From the NCBI RefSeq assembly GCF_905475465.1, contig NC_062251.1, positions 4,085,001 through 4,149,000 of the forward strand: a stretch of DNA of 64,000 bases, in the 5' to 3' direction. Below the pieces are notes generated by a model. It did no database searches and had not been told where the DNA came from. It was given only the letters and a program-made list of their open reading frames with translations. Below are positions 1 to 10,249 of this stretch, piece by piece. The stretch comes from Pieris napi. Lineage: Eukaryota; Arthropoda; Insecta; Lepidoptera; Pieridae. Position 1 is the stretch's first letter; every line of letters starts with the position of its first letter. Both the position numbers and the translations under genes were made by a program.

Positions 1-750
1 AAAAAATAAATCAATACTTTAAAAACAAATCACACAAGTACGGTGTTAAAATTTACAAGTTATGCACTCCAGAAGTGTATACATATAAATAAATAATTTA
101 TTCTGGAAAGGGAGAAAATGGCCGAGAACAAAATCATGGTAAAGTCACCGTACTGAAACTCATTCAAGGGCTGGAGAACTAGTGTAGTAATTGCAGGCAA
201 TTTCTACTCTTCAATTGAATCGGCGGAACATCTCCTATCTCACAAAACCCGTTATTACCTTAAGATCAAATCGAAGAGGGCTACCTAAGGAGTTAGTGTC
301 GCTAAAGTTGAAGAAGGATATACATACAATTAAAATAACCTTTTCATATATTATTATTTTCAGCTGAATCATTACCAAAAAGGCGGAAAAGCATCAAAGG
401 TTCACACACACGAGAACCTAATCGTAACACGTAAATGTGAATACCTTTATTTCAAACAGCTTTAATATCTACAGAAAGTGGTTGCTAAAACCCTTAGAAT
501 TGTCGCTGATTCGTTGCAGTTTGCTGAGACAAGTATGCTAGTTACACAGTCACAAGACATATTTCATAATCTATAAACGGAAACACCCACTCGTATTCTC
601 ACGAAATATGCTGACGGACTGTCCAGCTCCCAGTCTCGAATATTAGATATTAATTTAGTCTTAAGCTAATCACCAGTGTAACCGGTCGAATAAATATTAA
701 TTTAAAATAAAAAAAAATAAAAACGCTCCAGCGCGACCTCGCGTTTTGAC
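1..750. other. Stretch without recognisable gene
   Basis: AT-rich sequence with no long reading frame and no motif, terminal repeat or tRNA-like structure that I recognise. It may be decayed repeat or intergenic DNA. Confidence 0.4.
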
Positions 751-1068
751 TTGCTCGTAAATATTGTTAACGAGTCCCGAAAGATAGACATCTTCCCGTA
801 CAACGCAAAAATATTTGGTGAGGATGAGCTTTCATCGTCATTTGTAATCGATCGTCCGGAACCAGAAACTATCGAGGCGGTAAAAGATCATCCAGAGCAA
901 CCTGTGTTGTCCAGCACTGAACCTAATCCCACTCCTACCTCCACCAGCCAAGTTAAACCCGAACTTGGTCCAAGCAACAAAGAAAACGAGACAAATTATG
1001 TAAAAAGAGAAAGCTGCGATGCTAAAAGACACTCCCGAAAAGAACGCTTTAGAAGAGCAACAAAATAA
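751..1068 (+). other. Unrecognised open frame, possible protein tail
   Basis: An open frame of 105 codons starting at a TTG. The second half is rich in P, E, S, T and K and ends in basic residues (KERFRRATK). I do not recognise the family. An antisense frame of 124 codons covers 838-1212, so an open frame alone is weak evidence. It could be the tail of a decayed transposon protein. Confidence 0.2.
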
Positions 1069-1278
1069 AACCAAACAAACAAAAACAATTAAGTAGCCAA
1101 AGAAGAACCACGTTCTTGAAAGAAGGGTGTTTCTTAAAAAAACACTCCAATCAAATGAAAAAAAGTGATGATGATAATTATTCCTGTCTGATTTGTTGCG
1201 ACGGCTATTCAAAAGTTTAGCAAGAGAAAATTGGTGTCAAGATTCAATGGAATGAGCACATACACATACAAAACAGCC

Positions 1279-1531
1279 ATGGACAGTCCAGGTCCGTCGA
1301 CATCAAAACCGTTTAAAGACTTTACGTCACCACGTAAGAAGCGCAAGGTGTCACATAATTCAGAAAACGAAAAAATATGATTGTGAATGTTTTCAAATAT
1401 GTACGAGAAACATGGCCTGCTGATAAATATAAATCAAAAATGGACATAAAAAAGGAGACTGCCGATATTTTAGGAATTGGGAAGACTACTGTCTACCGTG
1501 TTTTAAATGAATATAAGGAATGTGAATTGTG
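1279..1531 (+). pseudogene. DD82E-type transposase, N-terminal part with NLS-like motif
   Basis: An ATG at 1279 opens a short Ser/Pro-rich leader with the basic stretch SPRKKRKVS, which resembles a classical nuclear localisation signal. A stop codon or frameshift follows near 1377. The frame resumes into a helix-turn-helix-like segment (ETADILGIGKTTVYRVLNEY) that would contact the element's terminal repeats. The coding match stops at about 1531, where unrelated sequence follows. The HTH segment recurs at 2527. Catalytic parts that could belong to the same family lie at 4570-5225. Assignment to the DD82E family rests on resemblance to the intact copy at 25596-26957 and on the general architecture. 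It is clearly non-functional. Confidence 0.5.
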
Positions 1532-1698
1532 AATTTTGTGTTTTATTAATTAGTATTCTTTATATATTGATGCATATTTCTGTGTTTAAATCATAACAAT
1601 TGACCCATGGACTGAGAAGTAATTAGTCTGTCTAAATAAATAATGGTTGTTAAAAGTATCTTTTGGTGACCTTCATCTTTTTTTGCATGGACTCTTCA

Positions 1699-1976
1699 TA
1701 TGAAACAATCTTATTTGCGTGGCATTCGTGATCAACTTGAATCTCAAATTAGATGTAAGCGACCGGAATCGATAGAAAAAGCCCTTGAATTTAACATGTG
1801 AAAATGACGACAACGCCATTATTCGGGCCAAAGAATATCAAAATAAAAATTGGCTCACATATCCCGGCAAAGAAGTAGAAATTTGCTTCCAAGAACTTCA
1901 AAGAATAGCCACTGTGGTATTGAAAAAAAATGTCCCAAAAAAGAACCTCAAGAGCTTCAGTGGTTATTTTGGATGA
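1699..1976 (+). pseudogene. LTR-retrotransposon Gag fragment (tentative)
   Basis: The translation around 1700-1976 gives LRGIRDQLESQIRCKRPESI, a stop, then ENDDNAIIRAKEYQNKN. The first part resembles the C-terminal half of insect Ty3/gypsy Gag proteins, where a 'GL...IR..V....P.SL..A' pattern precedes a run of charged residues. A stop interrupts it and the LTRs are absent. The call rests on pattern recognition alone. Confidence 0.3.
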
Positions 1977-2285
1977 CGTTTTAATTGATTTTCCATTTAA
2001 TAGTGATTAACACAACGAATTGAAAGAACAATTTATGGACATATCAATAAAGATTTTGATTTATAGTTGGTGCCAATTCAAGGGCAAATGTATTGCTCAG
2101 GGAGGAAATTCTGTAATGTTATAGTCTATACTTATAAAGAACTGAAAGTGATTTACGAGGAAAGGTATGAAGAATTTATCAATTGTGATAACAGTATTGG
2201 ACAAATTTTATGTGGAATATTTTAAAAAGGCCCTACATAATAAATATATTTATAAGAATTACTAAGAAACAATAAAACCCACTGA
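1977..2285. other. No gene seen
   Basis: AT-rich sequence between transposon fragments. No frame or motif is recognised. Confidence 0.35.
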
Positions 2286-2486
2286 TTACTTTGGACACAA
2301 TTCCTTCTTTAAAATTACATAGCATAACACAAATGAAAAATATTCTTGATAATAATGGCACAGTTTGTAGCTTTGAAATAACGTTTTATCAGAGCTTTTT
2401 CGTTTTACCAGTCTTCTTATGCGTAAATCATTAGGGAAACTGTGATTTCCATTATTATTACAACCGATTGCTGCACAGCGAAGCAT
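2286..2486 (-). pseudogene. THAP-like zinc-finger remnant
   Basis: Read on the minus strand from the ATG at 2486, the protein begins MLRCAAIGCNNNGNHSFP. THAP domains typically start with a Met, a short stretch and a CxxxxC pair, then a Phe/Pro motif. Later hallmarks of THAP (the conserved Trp and the distal C..H pair) are not clear, so this is truncated or decayed. P-element transposases begin with a THAP domain, and P-type catalytic exons lie at 3432-4195, but on the opposite strand. If they belonged together an inversion must have occurred. Confidence 0.35.
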
Positions 2487-2526
2487 TTTTGGAGAAAAAT
2501 AATGTTTTATCTTGTGTTATAATGTG

Positions 2527-2870
2527 TGACATAAAAAAGGAGACTGCCGATATTTTAGGCATTGGGAAGACTACTGTCTACCGAGTTTTAAATGAATATA
2601 AGGAATGTGGCACAGTGAAGGCACCAGCCCCATTAAAAAAGCGTCCTAATTTGATCGAAAGATTGACGACTTCGACAAATCGTGCATTAGAAAAAAAGTT
2701 CACGAAATTTATTTAAAGGGTGAGATGCCAACAATAAACAAAATTTTACAGGCTGTCAATGAAGACGACATGTTGCCCAATTTCAGCCGCACATCGATGT
2801 GGCGTATGCTGAAACACTTAAAATTTAAGGATGTCACGAAAAAAGAAACAGTGCCTTGATTGAGAGGCCC
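2527..2870 (+). pseudogene. DD82E-type transposase, DNA-binding region
   Basis: The frame runs through ETADILGIGKTTVYRVLNEY and then a basic KAPAPLKKRPN segment to about 2670, where a frameshift occurs. A second frame then reads KGEMPTINKILQAVNEDDML and FSRTSMWRMLKHLKFK to a stop near 2860. The order (HTH, basic linker, second helical DNA-binding module) matches the N-terminal half of the intact 453-aa transposase at 25596-26957. The catalytic half is absent here and similar sequence appears at 4570, after a P-like insertion. Confidence 0.5.
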
Positions 2871-3431
2871 GATACAGTTTTATGGCGCTTAAAGTGTAAT
2901 GAATTTATGATTACTTATTATTATTTTAACTAATTAACTTCTTAGTTAACATCACATCAAATCGATTGACAATATTTCAACCTATACGTCAACGTTGGAA
3001 CTTTTTTTGCATTCCCCAAGAAAGCAGTCAACAACGTTTGGTCTTTGTTACAACCGTCAAATTGTCGTGGTTAAAATACAATGTAGTTCAAGTTCTAGTC
3101 GATGGAACCTACGCCTTGAATTTGACAAGAATAATTACGTGCTTCTTACTCCTTACCTTTGATATCTACTACAATTATGCCCGTTTATTTTCAGCTGCAC
3201 CCTGTGGGCAAAATACCATTTTTCCCTCGGATGAACAGCACACTTCAATAGCTTTTCAGAAAAAGCTGTATGCTGAGCACAGGATGCTGGGCCAAAATCA
3301 CTTCCACGAAGGTGATTTTACAGATGGAACTAAAAAATCATTGCTAAGAACTGCAGTTCCGCATGAGGTAAGTTGTGAACTTTACTCACCATTGTATTTA
3401 ATTTAACAGAGAAAATTCAGAGAAAATCTCA
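2871..3431 (+). other. Unassigned stretch with possible P-element exon
   Basis: A 146-codon frame (2966-3406) contains an AAPCGQNTIFPSDEQHTSI segment and ends with a GTAAGT splice-donor-like site at about 3368, followed by an acceptor-like tract ending near 3409. It may be an upstream exon of the P-type transposase that follows. I cannot identify its domain. Confidence 0.25.
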
Positions 3432-4195
3432 CCAACATTTGCTCTTTTGCTCCAAGGGCAATTAAGAAATTATAATAAAAAAATCACTGGAAGGAGATGG
3501 ACAAAGGAGGAAAAAATTGTAGCCTTGAGGCTATTTAAAAGGTCACCAGGTTGTTACCGCTTGTTGAGGAGATTGTTTTATTTACCATCTCCAGGCACCC
3601 TAAAGGCTTTACTGAACAGAGTGCCTTTTGCTGTAGGTATTACCCAGCCAGTACTGGAAGTACTCCAACAATTTTTAAAAACACAGCAGCGATCGGACAA
3701 TAATTATGTTCTTATGTTCGATGAAATATCATTAAAGAAACATTTTGATTATAACCCAAAGGAAGATGTCATTGATGGATACCAAGATCATGGGGCACAA
3801 GGAAGGTCCCCCAATTTGGCATCCCATGCCCTAGTTTTTATGGTTGCTGGCATAAGGAAAACTGTAAAACAACCGATCGCACATTTCTTCTCAAGTGGCT
3901 TTTCAACAGCGGACAGGCTTGCAGTGCTTTTGAAAGAGGTATTAACTTAAGAAAAAACATTTTTTTTGTTACTATTCACCTTTAGAATGCCTTAAACTAA
4001 TATGAAACAATATCTTTTGTTTCACATCTTACAGCAATGTTTTGCATCAGGCATTAATATATCTGCCACTGTCTGTGACATGAATGGCTTAAATAGACGA
4101 GCACTGTCAATCTTGGGTGCAACTGTGGAGCGCCCATACATAACAGTGCAAAACAAAGAGATTATGACATTATTTATTACAAATTCTGGTTTCTA
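3432..4195 (+). pseudogene. P-element/THAP9-type transposase fragment with intron
   Basis: Two exons are readable. Exon 1 runs to 3938 and carries RRWTKEEKIVALRLFKRSP, FYLPSPGTLKALLNRVPF and the catalytic-core motif YVLMFDEISLKK, followed by SHALVFMVAG. A GT donor at 3939 and an ACAG acceptor at 4031-4034 bound a 96-bp intron. Exon 2 gives ISATVCDMNGLNRRALSILG. These are hallmark blocks of the RNase H-like core of P-element and THAP9 transposases (first catalytic Asp in FDE, second in CDMN). The GTP-binding insertion, C-terminal catalytic acid and terminal repeats are missing, so it is a dead fragment embedded in the DD82E remnant. Confidence 0.75.
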
Positions 4196-4310
4196 TAAAT
4201 ACAGGAAATGGTTGGTGCGGCACAGCTGTCTGTCATCGAGTGCACACGAGCCTACGGACTATTGTTTTTGCTAAATCTTTAATAATTACCAGCACCCAAG
4301 CGTGTGAGCG

Positions 4311-4420
4311 CCCACGCAAAATATGACGCCGCGACCGCAGGCGCAGCCGGCGCCGCTCTCACAAAGAGACCCGTGTCGTCGTCGCCGGGCGGATGGAATA
4401 CTACGGAATTTATTTATTAC
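4311..4420. other. GC-rich, CpG-rich patch
   Basis: About 110 bp that is strongly GC-rich (gccgcgaccgcaggcgcag, cgtcgtcgtcgccgggcgg) in an otherwise AT-rich region. It looks like the terminus of a GC-rich transposon, but no matching second end was found in the window. Confidence 0.35.
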
Positions 4421-4569
4421 CGTCTCGCTTAGAAAACAACAACTGGATACATTACGAGTAACTTACAAAGTCCAATTCAAGTTTTTTGTGATTGTTATTT
4501 CTTTTTATTTGTTATCGAATTAAGATATGGTTACGTTCTTATTGTTCCTGAAGTAACAAAAAATTTGTC

Positions 4570-5225
4570 GTTTTTTTAGGTCATACTGTAAGCAAAGCTT
4601 GGGAGGATACGACGGTGAAAACGGCTAAACAAGCCTTTTTAGAAGGCGTGTCAACAGGAGCCAAAAATCCCACATCCAAAGGAAACCGCCTGATTATAGT
4701 CCAGATAGGAAACGAAAAGGGATTCTACAAGGTTGTCAGTGGGTGTTCGAGAATAAGGCAACAGGAGACTACCACGAGACGATGAACGCCGATGGTTTTG
4801 AAAACTGGTTCAAAAATGTTCTTGCAAAGCTGAGCAAATTCTGAGATGGACAATGCAAGCTACCATTCTAGGCGCCAAGAACATGTTCCGGTCACCAGTT
4901 GGAAAAAGCAAGCCATCCAAGATTGGCTTTCTTCAAGAGATACCAATCCTACGTGACCGACGAAATGGTTAAACAGTCTGAATTGAAGTTTTACGCTTAC
5001 CACCCTACCACCGCGAGCTCAATCTGAGCTTGTCTGGGCTGATGTAAAAGGCCATGTGGCAAGAAATAATACAACTTTAAAAATGGCTGATGTGAAAAGG
5101 TAAGCAACCTTTTCACATCAGGAGGACTTAATAATATAAATCAGTTAAAATGGAAGAACTGTGTTGAACACGTAATAAAAGAGGAACAAAAATTAAGACT
5201 GGACGACATTATACAACTGTAGACA
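4570..5225 (+). pseudogene. DD82E-type transposase, catalytic half (decayed)
   Basis: Scattered frames read GHTVSKAWEDTTVKTAKQAF, SKGNRLIIVQIGNEKGF, GDYHETMNADGFENWFKN, EMDNASYHSRRQ, LPPYHRELNLSLSGL and WKNCVEHVIKEEQKLR. These line up in order with the intact protein at 25596-26957 (SKSWSDGS, KGNRLIIVHAGG, GDYHDNMNYDNY, VVDNAPYHNS, LPPYHPEFNPIE, WRKVCLHAIEEENK). At least three frameshifts separate them, and the third catalytic acid is not preserved as NPIE. Together with 1279-1531 and 2527-2870 it may be one broken element. Confidence 0.7.
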
Positions 5226-6059
5226 GTTACAGTATACAACCTCAAAGATGTGGAAAAATGTTTCAGGCCTTATAATTATTATGTTTCTTCATCAGATAGA
5301 AGAGATTTCAAACCAAACAATAAAAATAAGAGGACCCGTCGTTTAGATGACTATTTTCTTTAAGAAACTGACCAGAAAACGAAAAAAAAGCTAAACTTTC
5401 TTCCAATGTTGGCCGTACATGGAATGAAGGAAACATTTCACATATATCAACAGACAAAGATGATGGAATGGACGCTGATATACTTGTGACAATTTAATAG
5501 TTCGAAATCAAATAAAAATAGAAAGAAATCCCGGTCCCACAACATTGGAAAAATGCTTAATATTTATTAAAAATTCGTCCTAAATATTACATCGAAAACG
5601 ATTCCAACATTGATCTTCAGATAAAGGATATTTTATATAACATAACAAAGGAGATGTCCAAGGAAAAGTAGTAGTAGTACAATGCAACATAGTGTAAATA
5701 CTATGTTGCATTGTACAAAGTCAATCATTGTGCTTTTTGTTGAAGACCTTTTAACAATAACTAAAATTGTGAAACGAATAAATATATATTTTTTGATGAA
5801 ATGGATCATCATAAATTTGAAAGCTTATCCATTGATACAATTGAACTTTTTAATGTTTGTGATGAAATAGAAAGTAATGATTTAAATAACTCAATTCGAT
5901 GGGAACGTGTGATTGAGTATATTTAATAATAATATATTTCTTTCTCTATTCGCATTTCTAACAGTTAAATAAAATAAATCGACCATTCCTATCTAATAAT
6001 TTTATTGTATTTTTTCATGATCAATTCCAGGGTCGCGGAACCAAGAGGAAAGCAGATGT
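5226..6059. other. Mostly unassigned AT-rich stretch
   Basis: No gene recognised. It contains the perfect hairpin at 5677-5716 and short open frames without known motifs. It is probably older repeat debris. Confidence 0.35.
5677..5716. repeat. Perfect hairpin, 17-bp stem and 6-nt loop
   Basis: GTACAATGCAACATAGT at 5677-5693 is the exact reverse complement of 5700-5716, separated by gtaaat. No terminator-like T run follows, so it is more likely a transposon-derived palindrome than an RNA signal. Confidence 0.85.
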
Positions 6060-6845
6060 TGATATTAACTCTGTTGACATCAAAAGAATAAAATCTGGAT
6101 CTAACATTGATCTTTTACGGTCTTCACAAGAGCCATCAACATCAAATGAAGTTAATAATTATAACACGAAACTTTGCTGTATTTGAAATGTTTTCAAAAA
6201 ATATTTCGCTAGTCATCTAAGGAGCAATGCACACAAAAATAATGATGATAAAATACAACATTCAATAAAACCCATGTTAGGAAAATTGAGACTGCGTTCG
6301 GTAATCAAAATGATTTACAGTTTGAGACACAAGATTTATTTCTTGCTTCAAAATTACATACAATACTTACATAAATAAATCTATAGGTCACACAATTTTA
6401 AAAATAAATTTTATTTTATATGGTGAATTTGTTCAGGAGACATAACCAACCCTTTTGATTCCCAATCAATGAATTTCATTTGCTGTATTAATGATGGTTT
6501 AAATATATTTTATTCAACTCTAACGAATTCTCTAATAAACTAATTAAATTAATTCGAGAGAAAGGATAGTGAGTAGTTTCAAAAAAAAAATACATTTGGA
6601 AATGAATTGAAATCAATTTAATCCTTTAAGAGGAAATCTTTTATTGAGTTACCGCATGATATAATAAAAAAGCTGTTTGTTATTAATGTTAAAAACACTG
6701 ATGACGCCTGTTTTAAGTGGGCACTATTATCTGCTTTATTTCCAATACATAAACATTCGGATCACCACACCAAATACAGTTCGGTAATATTCAATTTCCA
6801 GTTAAATCTGTGGCTAAAAGAGACCTCAATTTTCAAGGGCAAAAA
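6060..6845 (+). pseudogene. Polinton/adintovirus-type PolB N-terminal region remnant (tentative)
   Basis: Part 1 (6060-6240) reads a Ser/Lys-rich stretch and then a zinc-finger-like FKKYFASHLRSNAHKNN. Part 2 (about 6600-6845) reads KSFIELPHDIIKK, then VINVKNTDDACFKWALLSAL and FPIHKHSDHHTKYSS. The 'AxINxxNxDxxCFxWAxLxAL' pattern followed by a 'HPxxxSxY' motif precedes the exonuclease/polymerase region in proteins of self-synthesising DNA elements (Polinton/Maverick, adintovirus-like) found in arthropod genomes; this is from recall. Stops and missing downstream polymerase make it non-functional. The sequence switches abruptly into DD82E transposase near 6850. Confidence 0.45.
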
Positions 6846-6849
6846 GTGT

Positions 6850-7348
6850 TAGTAGACAAATCAGGCTATAAATTCAAAAAATATAAAGATAAAAGACATT
6901 TTCTTACCAAAAACCAGATATTCCAGCTTGGCGGGCAAGGTACCTACGACGTCTAAAGGAAAATGATGACTTGGGTGCAAGGAAAAAACCAGTCATTTAT
7001 GTAGATGACACGTGGATACATTCCCACTATACAGTGAGCAAATGCTGGCAAAACAACACTGATGCTCTGTAAAAAAAATCATAATCCCGGCCAAAGATGG
7101 ATTATTGTTCACGCGCGGTGTAGAGAACAGATTCGCGAATGGGGCTGAGCTCATATACAAATGCAAAAGCAACTCGGGAGATAGCCATCATGAGATGAAT
7201 ACCGCAAACTTTAAAAAGTGGGTTCTTGAAAAGTTAATTCCGAATTTGCCACTTAACAGTATCGTGGTACTAGATAATGCACCGTACCACTCAACTCAAA
7301 TAGAAAAACCACCCACAAGTGTGGCGACGAAGGAGACTATACGTCAAT
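6850..7348 (+). pseudogene. DD82E-type transposase, left part of split copy
   Basis: The frame carries KKPDIPAWRARYLRRLKEND, KPVIYVDDTWIHSHYTVSKC (first catalytic Asp region), FKKWVLEKLIPNLPLN and SIVVLDNAPYHSTQ (second catalytic Asp region). A frameshift or stop interrupts it around 7070-7100. At 7348 it is cut by the Harbinger element; the continuation is at 10250. Removing the insertion and one AAT makes the downstream frame (WLLDHNVTFDERMRK) read straight on, so this copy was already present when Harbinger arrived. Confidence 0.8.
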
Positions 7349-7383
7349 AGCCGCGTACTGACTGAGCGAGCAGCCTCGCGAGG
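7349..7383 (+). repeat. Harbinger left terminal inverted repeat
   Basis: About 34 bp beginning AGCCGCGTACTGACTGAGCG, matching the inverted right end. It is the transposase binding and cleavage site. Confidence 0.85.
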
Positions 7384-7574
7384 CAAATCCTCGGTCGGTC
7401 AAGACGTGCCTCGCCCGAGGCAAACGCACGCGCTGCCTCGCCCGAGCGTGCCGCGGCCCGAGCCGAACGTTGTCGGTTTTTGTCGATGTTCAAAGGCGCC
7501 TCAGTACGTTTGCCGCGCTCACTCAAGACGGTAGTGTTTTGCCTCGCTTATTCGTTGCGTGTTAGTTGTGCGTC

Positions 7575-9520
7575 ATGGATAAAGAACAGTGTCTTAAATT
7601 AATACGACTATATGGTGAATATAGACGACTTTGGGATGCGCAATGTCCTGATTACACAAATAGAGGACTAAGGGAAGATGCATGGAGAAAAATAAGCCAG
7701 GAAATGAACCTTCCAATAGCTGAATTAAAGAAAAAAATGGACTCTTTACTAGGGTCTTACAGGAGGGAAAAGTCGAGAGGAAAAAAAAGCCGAATCACAG
7801 GATCAGGTATTTATTATTTAATGTTTATGATTAGAGTTAACAACATTCATTTTATTATATTCAAAGTTACATCGGTTTTTATATTATTTCTAATATTATT
7901 TTTTTTATTTTATACTGCAGGTCGTGGTGAAATATATGTTTCGAATTGGTATGCCTATGAAGCCTTCAGTTTTCTAGGAGATAGAAATCACCCAGGAAAT
8001 ACACAAGATACTTTAGGTGAAGAAGTGAGTACCTATTATTTACTGATAATTATTCTGCCAAGAAATTGCTCCGTTTGTTATGAAATGTCTCCCTAAATGT
8101 GAACGTATTTCTTTTATATTTGTTGATCCTCGCCGTGGTATGGCTTGAATAGATAGCATTGATGACATTTCTGTATCCTGTCGCCATCGGCCGGGTATTA
8201 CTGTCCCTTCAACTTCGGCATCGAATGATCCTGGGGGAGTGAACCTTTGTGAGGAAGCTAAATCTCTACGCAAGTAGTTATATAAGCATATGATAGTCAA
8301 TACGACTTTCGTAGCTTTTTCTGGTTCTAATAGTAGCGGCTTCCTCAGTACTCTAAAAACGGAGCTTAAAATGCCAAAGGCATTCTCCACAACTCTTCTT
8401 GCTCTGGACAGCCTGTAATTGAAAATCCTTTCCATTGAACCTCTTTCTGGAGTACCTTCATAAGGTTTCAATGTGTAATCATTGAGAGCAAAAGCTTTAT
8501 CGCCTAGAATAAAATAGGGCACTGCAATTTTATACGGTATTTGTAATATTTCTGGTGAAGGAATGTTCAATTCCTTCTTTTCGACCTTTTTATATAAATT
8601 GGTATTTTTAAACACACCGCCATCTGATATACGTCCTTTGCTGCCAACGTCTACGTACAGAAATTTATAGTTAGCGTCAACTAAAGCAAACAGCACTATA
8701 CTTGGAAACATTTTGTAACAGTCATAATCATTGCCACTATTTATCGGCGACTGTAATATAACATGCTTCCCATCCATTGCTCCTATGACATGTGGGAAAT
8801 TCCATTTGCTCTCAAACTCTTTCGCTATGGTAAGCCACTCTTCTTCGGATGATGGTATCTGTAAATAAAATTAAGTAATAATTTCTATCTTTACAGAATG
8901 CAAGTCTGGATAATACTCGAAATGATGACGGTTATAACGAAGAAAAAAATGAAACTTCAAACTCGACGACAACGGAAGGACCTAAACAAAAGTCAACTAG
9001 ACCTAAAAAGAGATCCAAAATGAACGAAAGTGATGATCTTACTGATAACGCCATATCTGAAGCATTAACACTCTTACAACAGTGTGCAAGCGATAATATA
9101 TCAGAAAAAAATGATCCCTATAATGTGTATGGCCAATATATAGGAAATGAGTTGAGAAAGTATGATAAAATTACATTAGCATACGTAAAAAATGCAATAA
9201 ATAAAATTATCTTTGATGCAGACATGGGAGCATACAGTGGTTATAGTTATTATACTCAATCATATGGTGAACACGATAATTTAAGATATATGTCTCATCC
9301 CTCTTCCTCATCGACGCCATCTACATATTCGATGCCTGCTGCCTCACCAATGCCTTCTACCTCACCGATGCCTCCTACTTCACCGATGCCTCCTACTTCA
9401 CCGATGCCTCCTGCCTCATCGATGCCTTCTACTTCACCGATGCCTGCTGCCTCACCAATGCCTCCTATCTCACCAATTTCGATGCCTCCCCCTCCTCCTT
9501 CTCCAGCTCCTCATCATTAA
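7575..9520 (+). CDS. MADF-domain protein of the Harbinger element (three exons)
   Basis: Exons 7575-7806, 7921-8024 and 8897-9520 are joined by GTATTT/CTGCAG and GTGAGT/TTACAG junctions and give a 319-residue frame. I start at the ATG at 7575 because the upstream TTG lacks context. Residues 1-80 form a MADF domain (LIRLYGEYRRLWDAQCPDY, then AWRKISQEMNLP and KKKMDSLLGSYRREKSR), a Myb/SANT-like DNA-binding fold. The middle is acidic and Lys-rich. The C-terminal tail is a low-complexity Ser/Pro/Met repeat. In PIF/Harbinger elements a Myb/SANT-type partner brings the transposase to the terminal repeats and the nucleus; a MADF partner fits that role, by inference. Its exons interleave with those of the antisense transposase. 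Confidence 0.85.
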
Positions 9521-10039
9521 ATATTTGTTTGTTTAATTTTCTTATATTATTTGTCCAATTTTCTAATCAGATTAATAAAAAAATAACAAAAATATGTAAT
9601 TTTATTTTACCTTAACATAATCCTTTAACACCTCAATTATAGCATCACAGACTTCAGGAACTATAACCGATATCCTTTGTTTTGATATACGAAATAGATA
9701 CTGTAGACTGGTATAAGAATCTCCTGTGGCCAAAAATCTCAACGTCACTAATAATCTTTCCCTAGCGGATATTGCTTCTCGAAAATTTGTGTCCTTCTTG
9801 CTTATTTTGGCGTTTATGAGAGAATACACATTGTCAAATTCGATTTTACTCATTCGAGTGAAATTTTTTTCTTCGTCATCGAAGCACAACTCTTCAAATA
9901 ATCTGTTCCCAGCCTGTAATCTATTTTTGTATAAGAGTTTAATCCAAAAACGTTTAGTTTTCTGTTTTCTTTTTTTTGCAAGCCTTAGAATTATTAAAAA
10001 GGCAGTGGTAGCGACAGCTTTCCGAATGTGCGGCCTCAT
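8040..10039 (-). CDS. PIF/Harbinger DDE transposase (two exons)
   Basis: Exon 1 is 10039-9611 and exon 2 is 8858-8040; donor GTAAAA and acceptor TTACAG give an in-frame 415-residue protein. I start at the ATG at 10039 (MRPHIRKAVATTAFLII); the longer open frame runs into the terminal repeat. Exon 1 carries the helical DNA-binding part (ARERLLVTLRFLATGDSY, LQYLFRISKQRIS). Exon 2 has the DDE_Tnp_4 core: WNFPHVIGAMDGKHV with the first Asp, GSKGRISDGGVF, YFILGDKAFAL with the second Asp, and RARRVVENAFGIL with the catalytic Glu. It would cut and paste the element at 3-bp targets. The C-terminal 50 residues are less conserved. No frameshift is seen. Confidence 0.9.
9310..9500 (+). repeat. 18-bp coding minisatellite
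   Basis: Repeats of tcaccgatgcctcctact encode Ser-Pro-Met-Pro-Pro-Thr units at the C-terminus of the MADF protein, about nine imperfect copies. Such arrays change length quickly between copies. Confidence 0.85.
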
Positions 10040-10215
10040 GGTGGTCTCGGGCAAACTATACGGGCACGCACGGTCTCTATTCGACTTCAAGTTAAACTGA
10101 GCGTCGATGCTCACGATGGCTCGGACTTGCCGCGCGAGGCAGCCTCGGATTAGAAAACTTACAGACCGAGGCTGCCTCGCGCGGCAAACGTTGCGAAGCA
10201 AACGTCCGAGGCTGC

Positions 10216-10249
10216 TTCGCGAGGCTGCTCGCTCAGTCAGTACGCGGCT
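10216..10249 (-). repeat. Harbinger right terminal inverted repeat
   Basis: The inverted match to the left end finishes ...CAGTACGCGGCT, followed by the AAT target duplication. Confidence 0.85.

Larger units (their letters stand above)
1443..2615 (+). repeat. 85-bp direct duplication (1443-1531 and 2527-2615)
   Basis: The transposase helix-turn-helix coding segment occurs twice with only a few differences (for example aggaattggg versus aggcattggg), 1084 bp apart. The second copy continues in frame into the rest of the transposase and the first does not. The 995 bp between them holds unrelated fragments. This is either a duplication that accompanied an insertion or two overlapping copies of one family. 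Confidence 0.75.
7349..10249. mobile_element. Complete PIF/Harbinger DNA transposon, nested
   Basis: The ends are inverted repeats: AGCCGCGTACTGACTGAGCG at the left (7349 onward) mirrors the right end (to 10249) over at least 30 bp, and subterminal regions are CpG-rich. A 3-bp target duplication AAT flanks it (7346-7348 and 10250-10252), the size expected for PIF/Harbinger. The 2901-bp element encodes the two proteins typical of the superfamily, a DDE transposase (minus strand) and a DNA-binding partner (here MADF, plus strand). Both frames are intact after splicing, so the copy may be autonomous. Confidence 0.92.

Noticed and set aside
838..1212. 124-codon minus-strand frame with hydrophobic segments
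   Set aside because: No recognisable family; it is antisense to a Pro/Glu-rich frame and could be chance.
9726..10100. 124-codon plus-strand frame
   Set aside because: Antisense to Harbinger transposase exon 1, which has domain motifs and splice sites.
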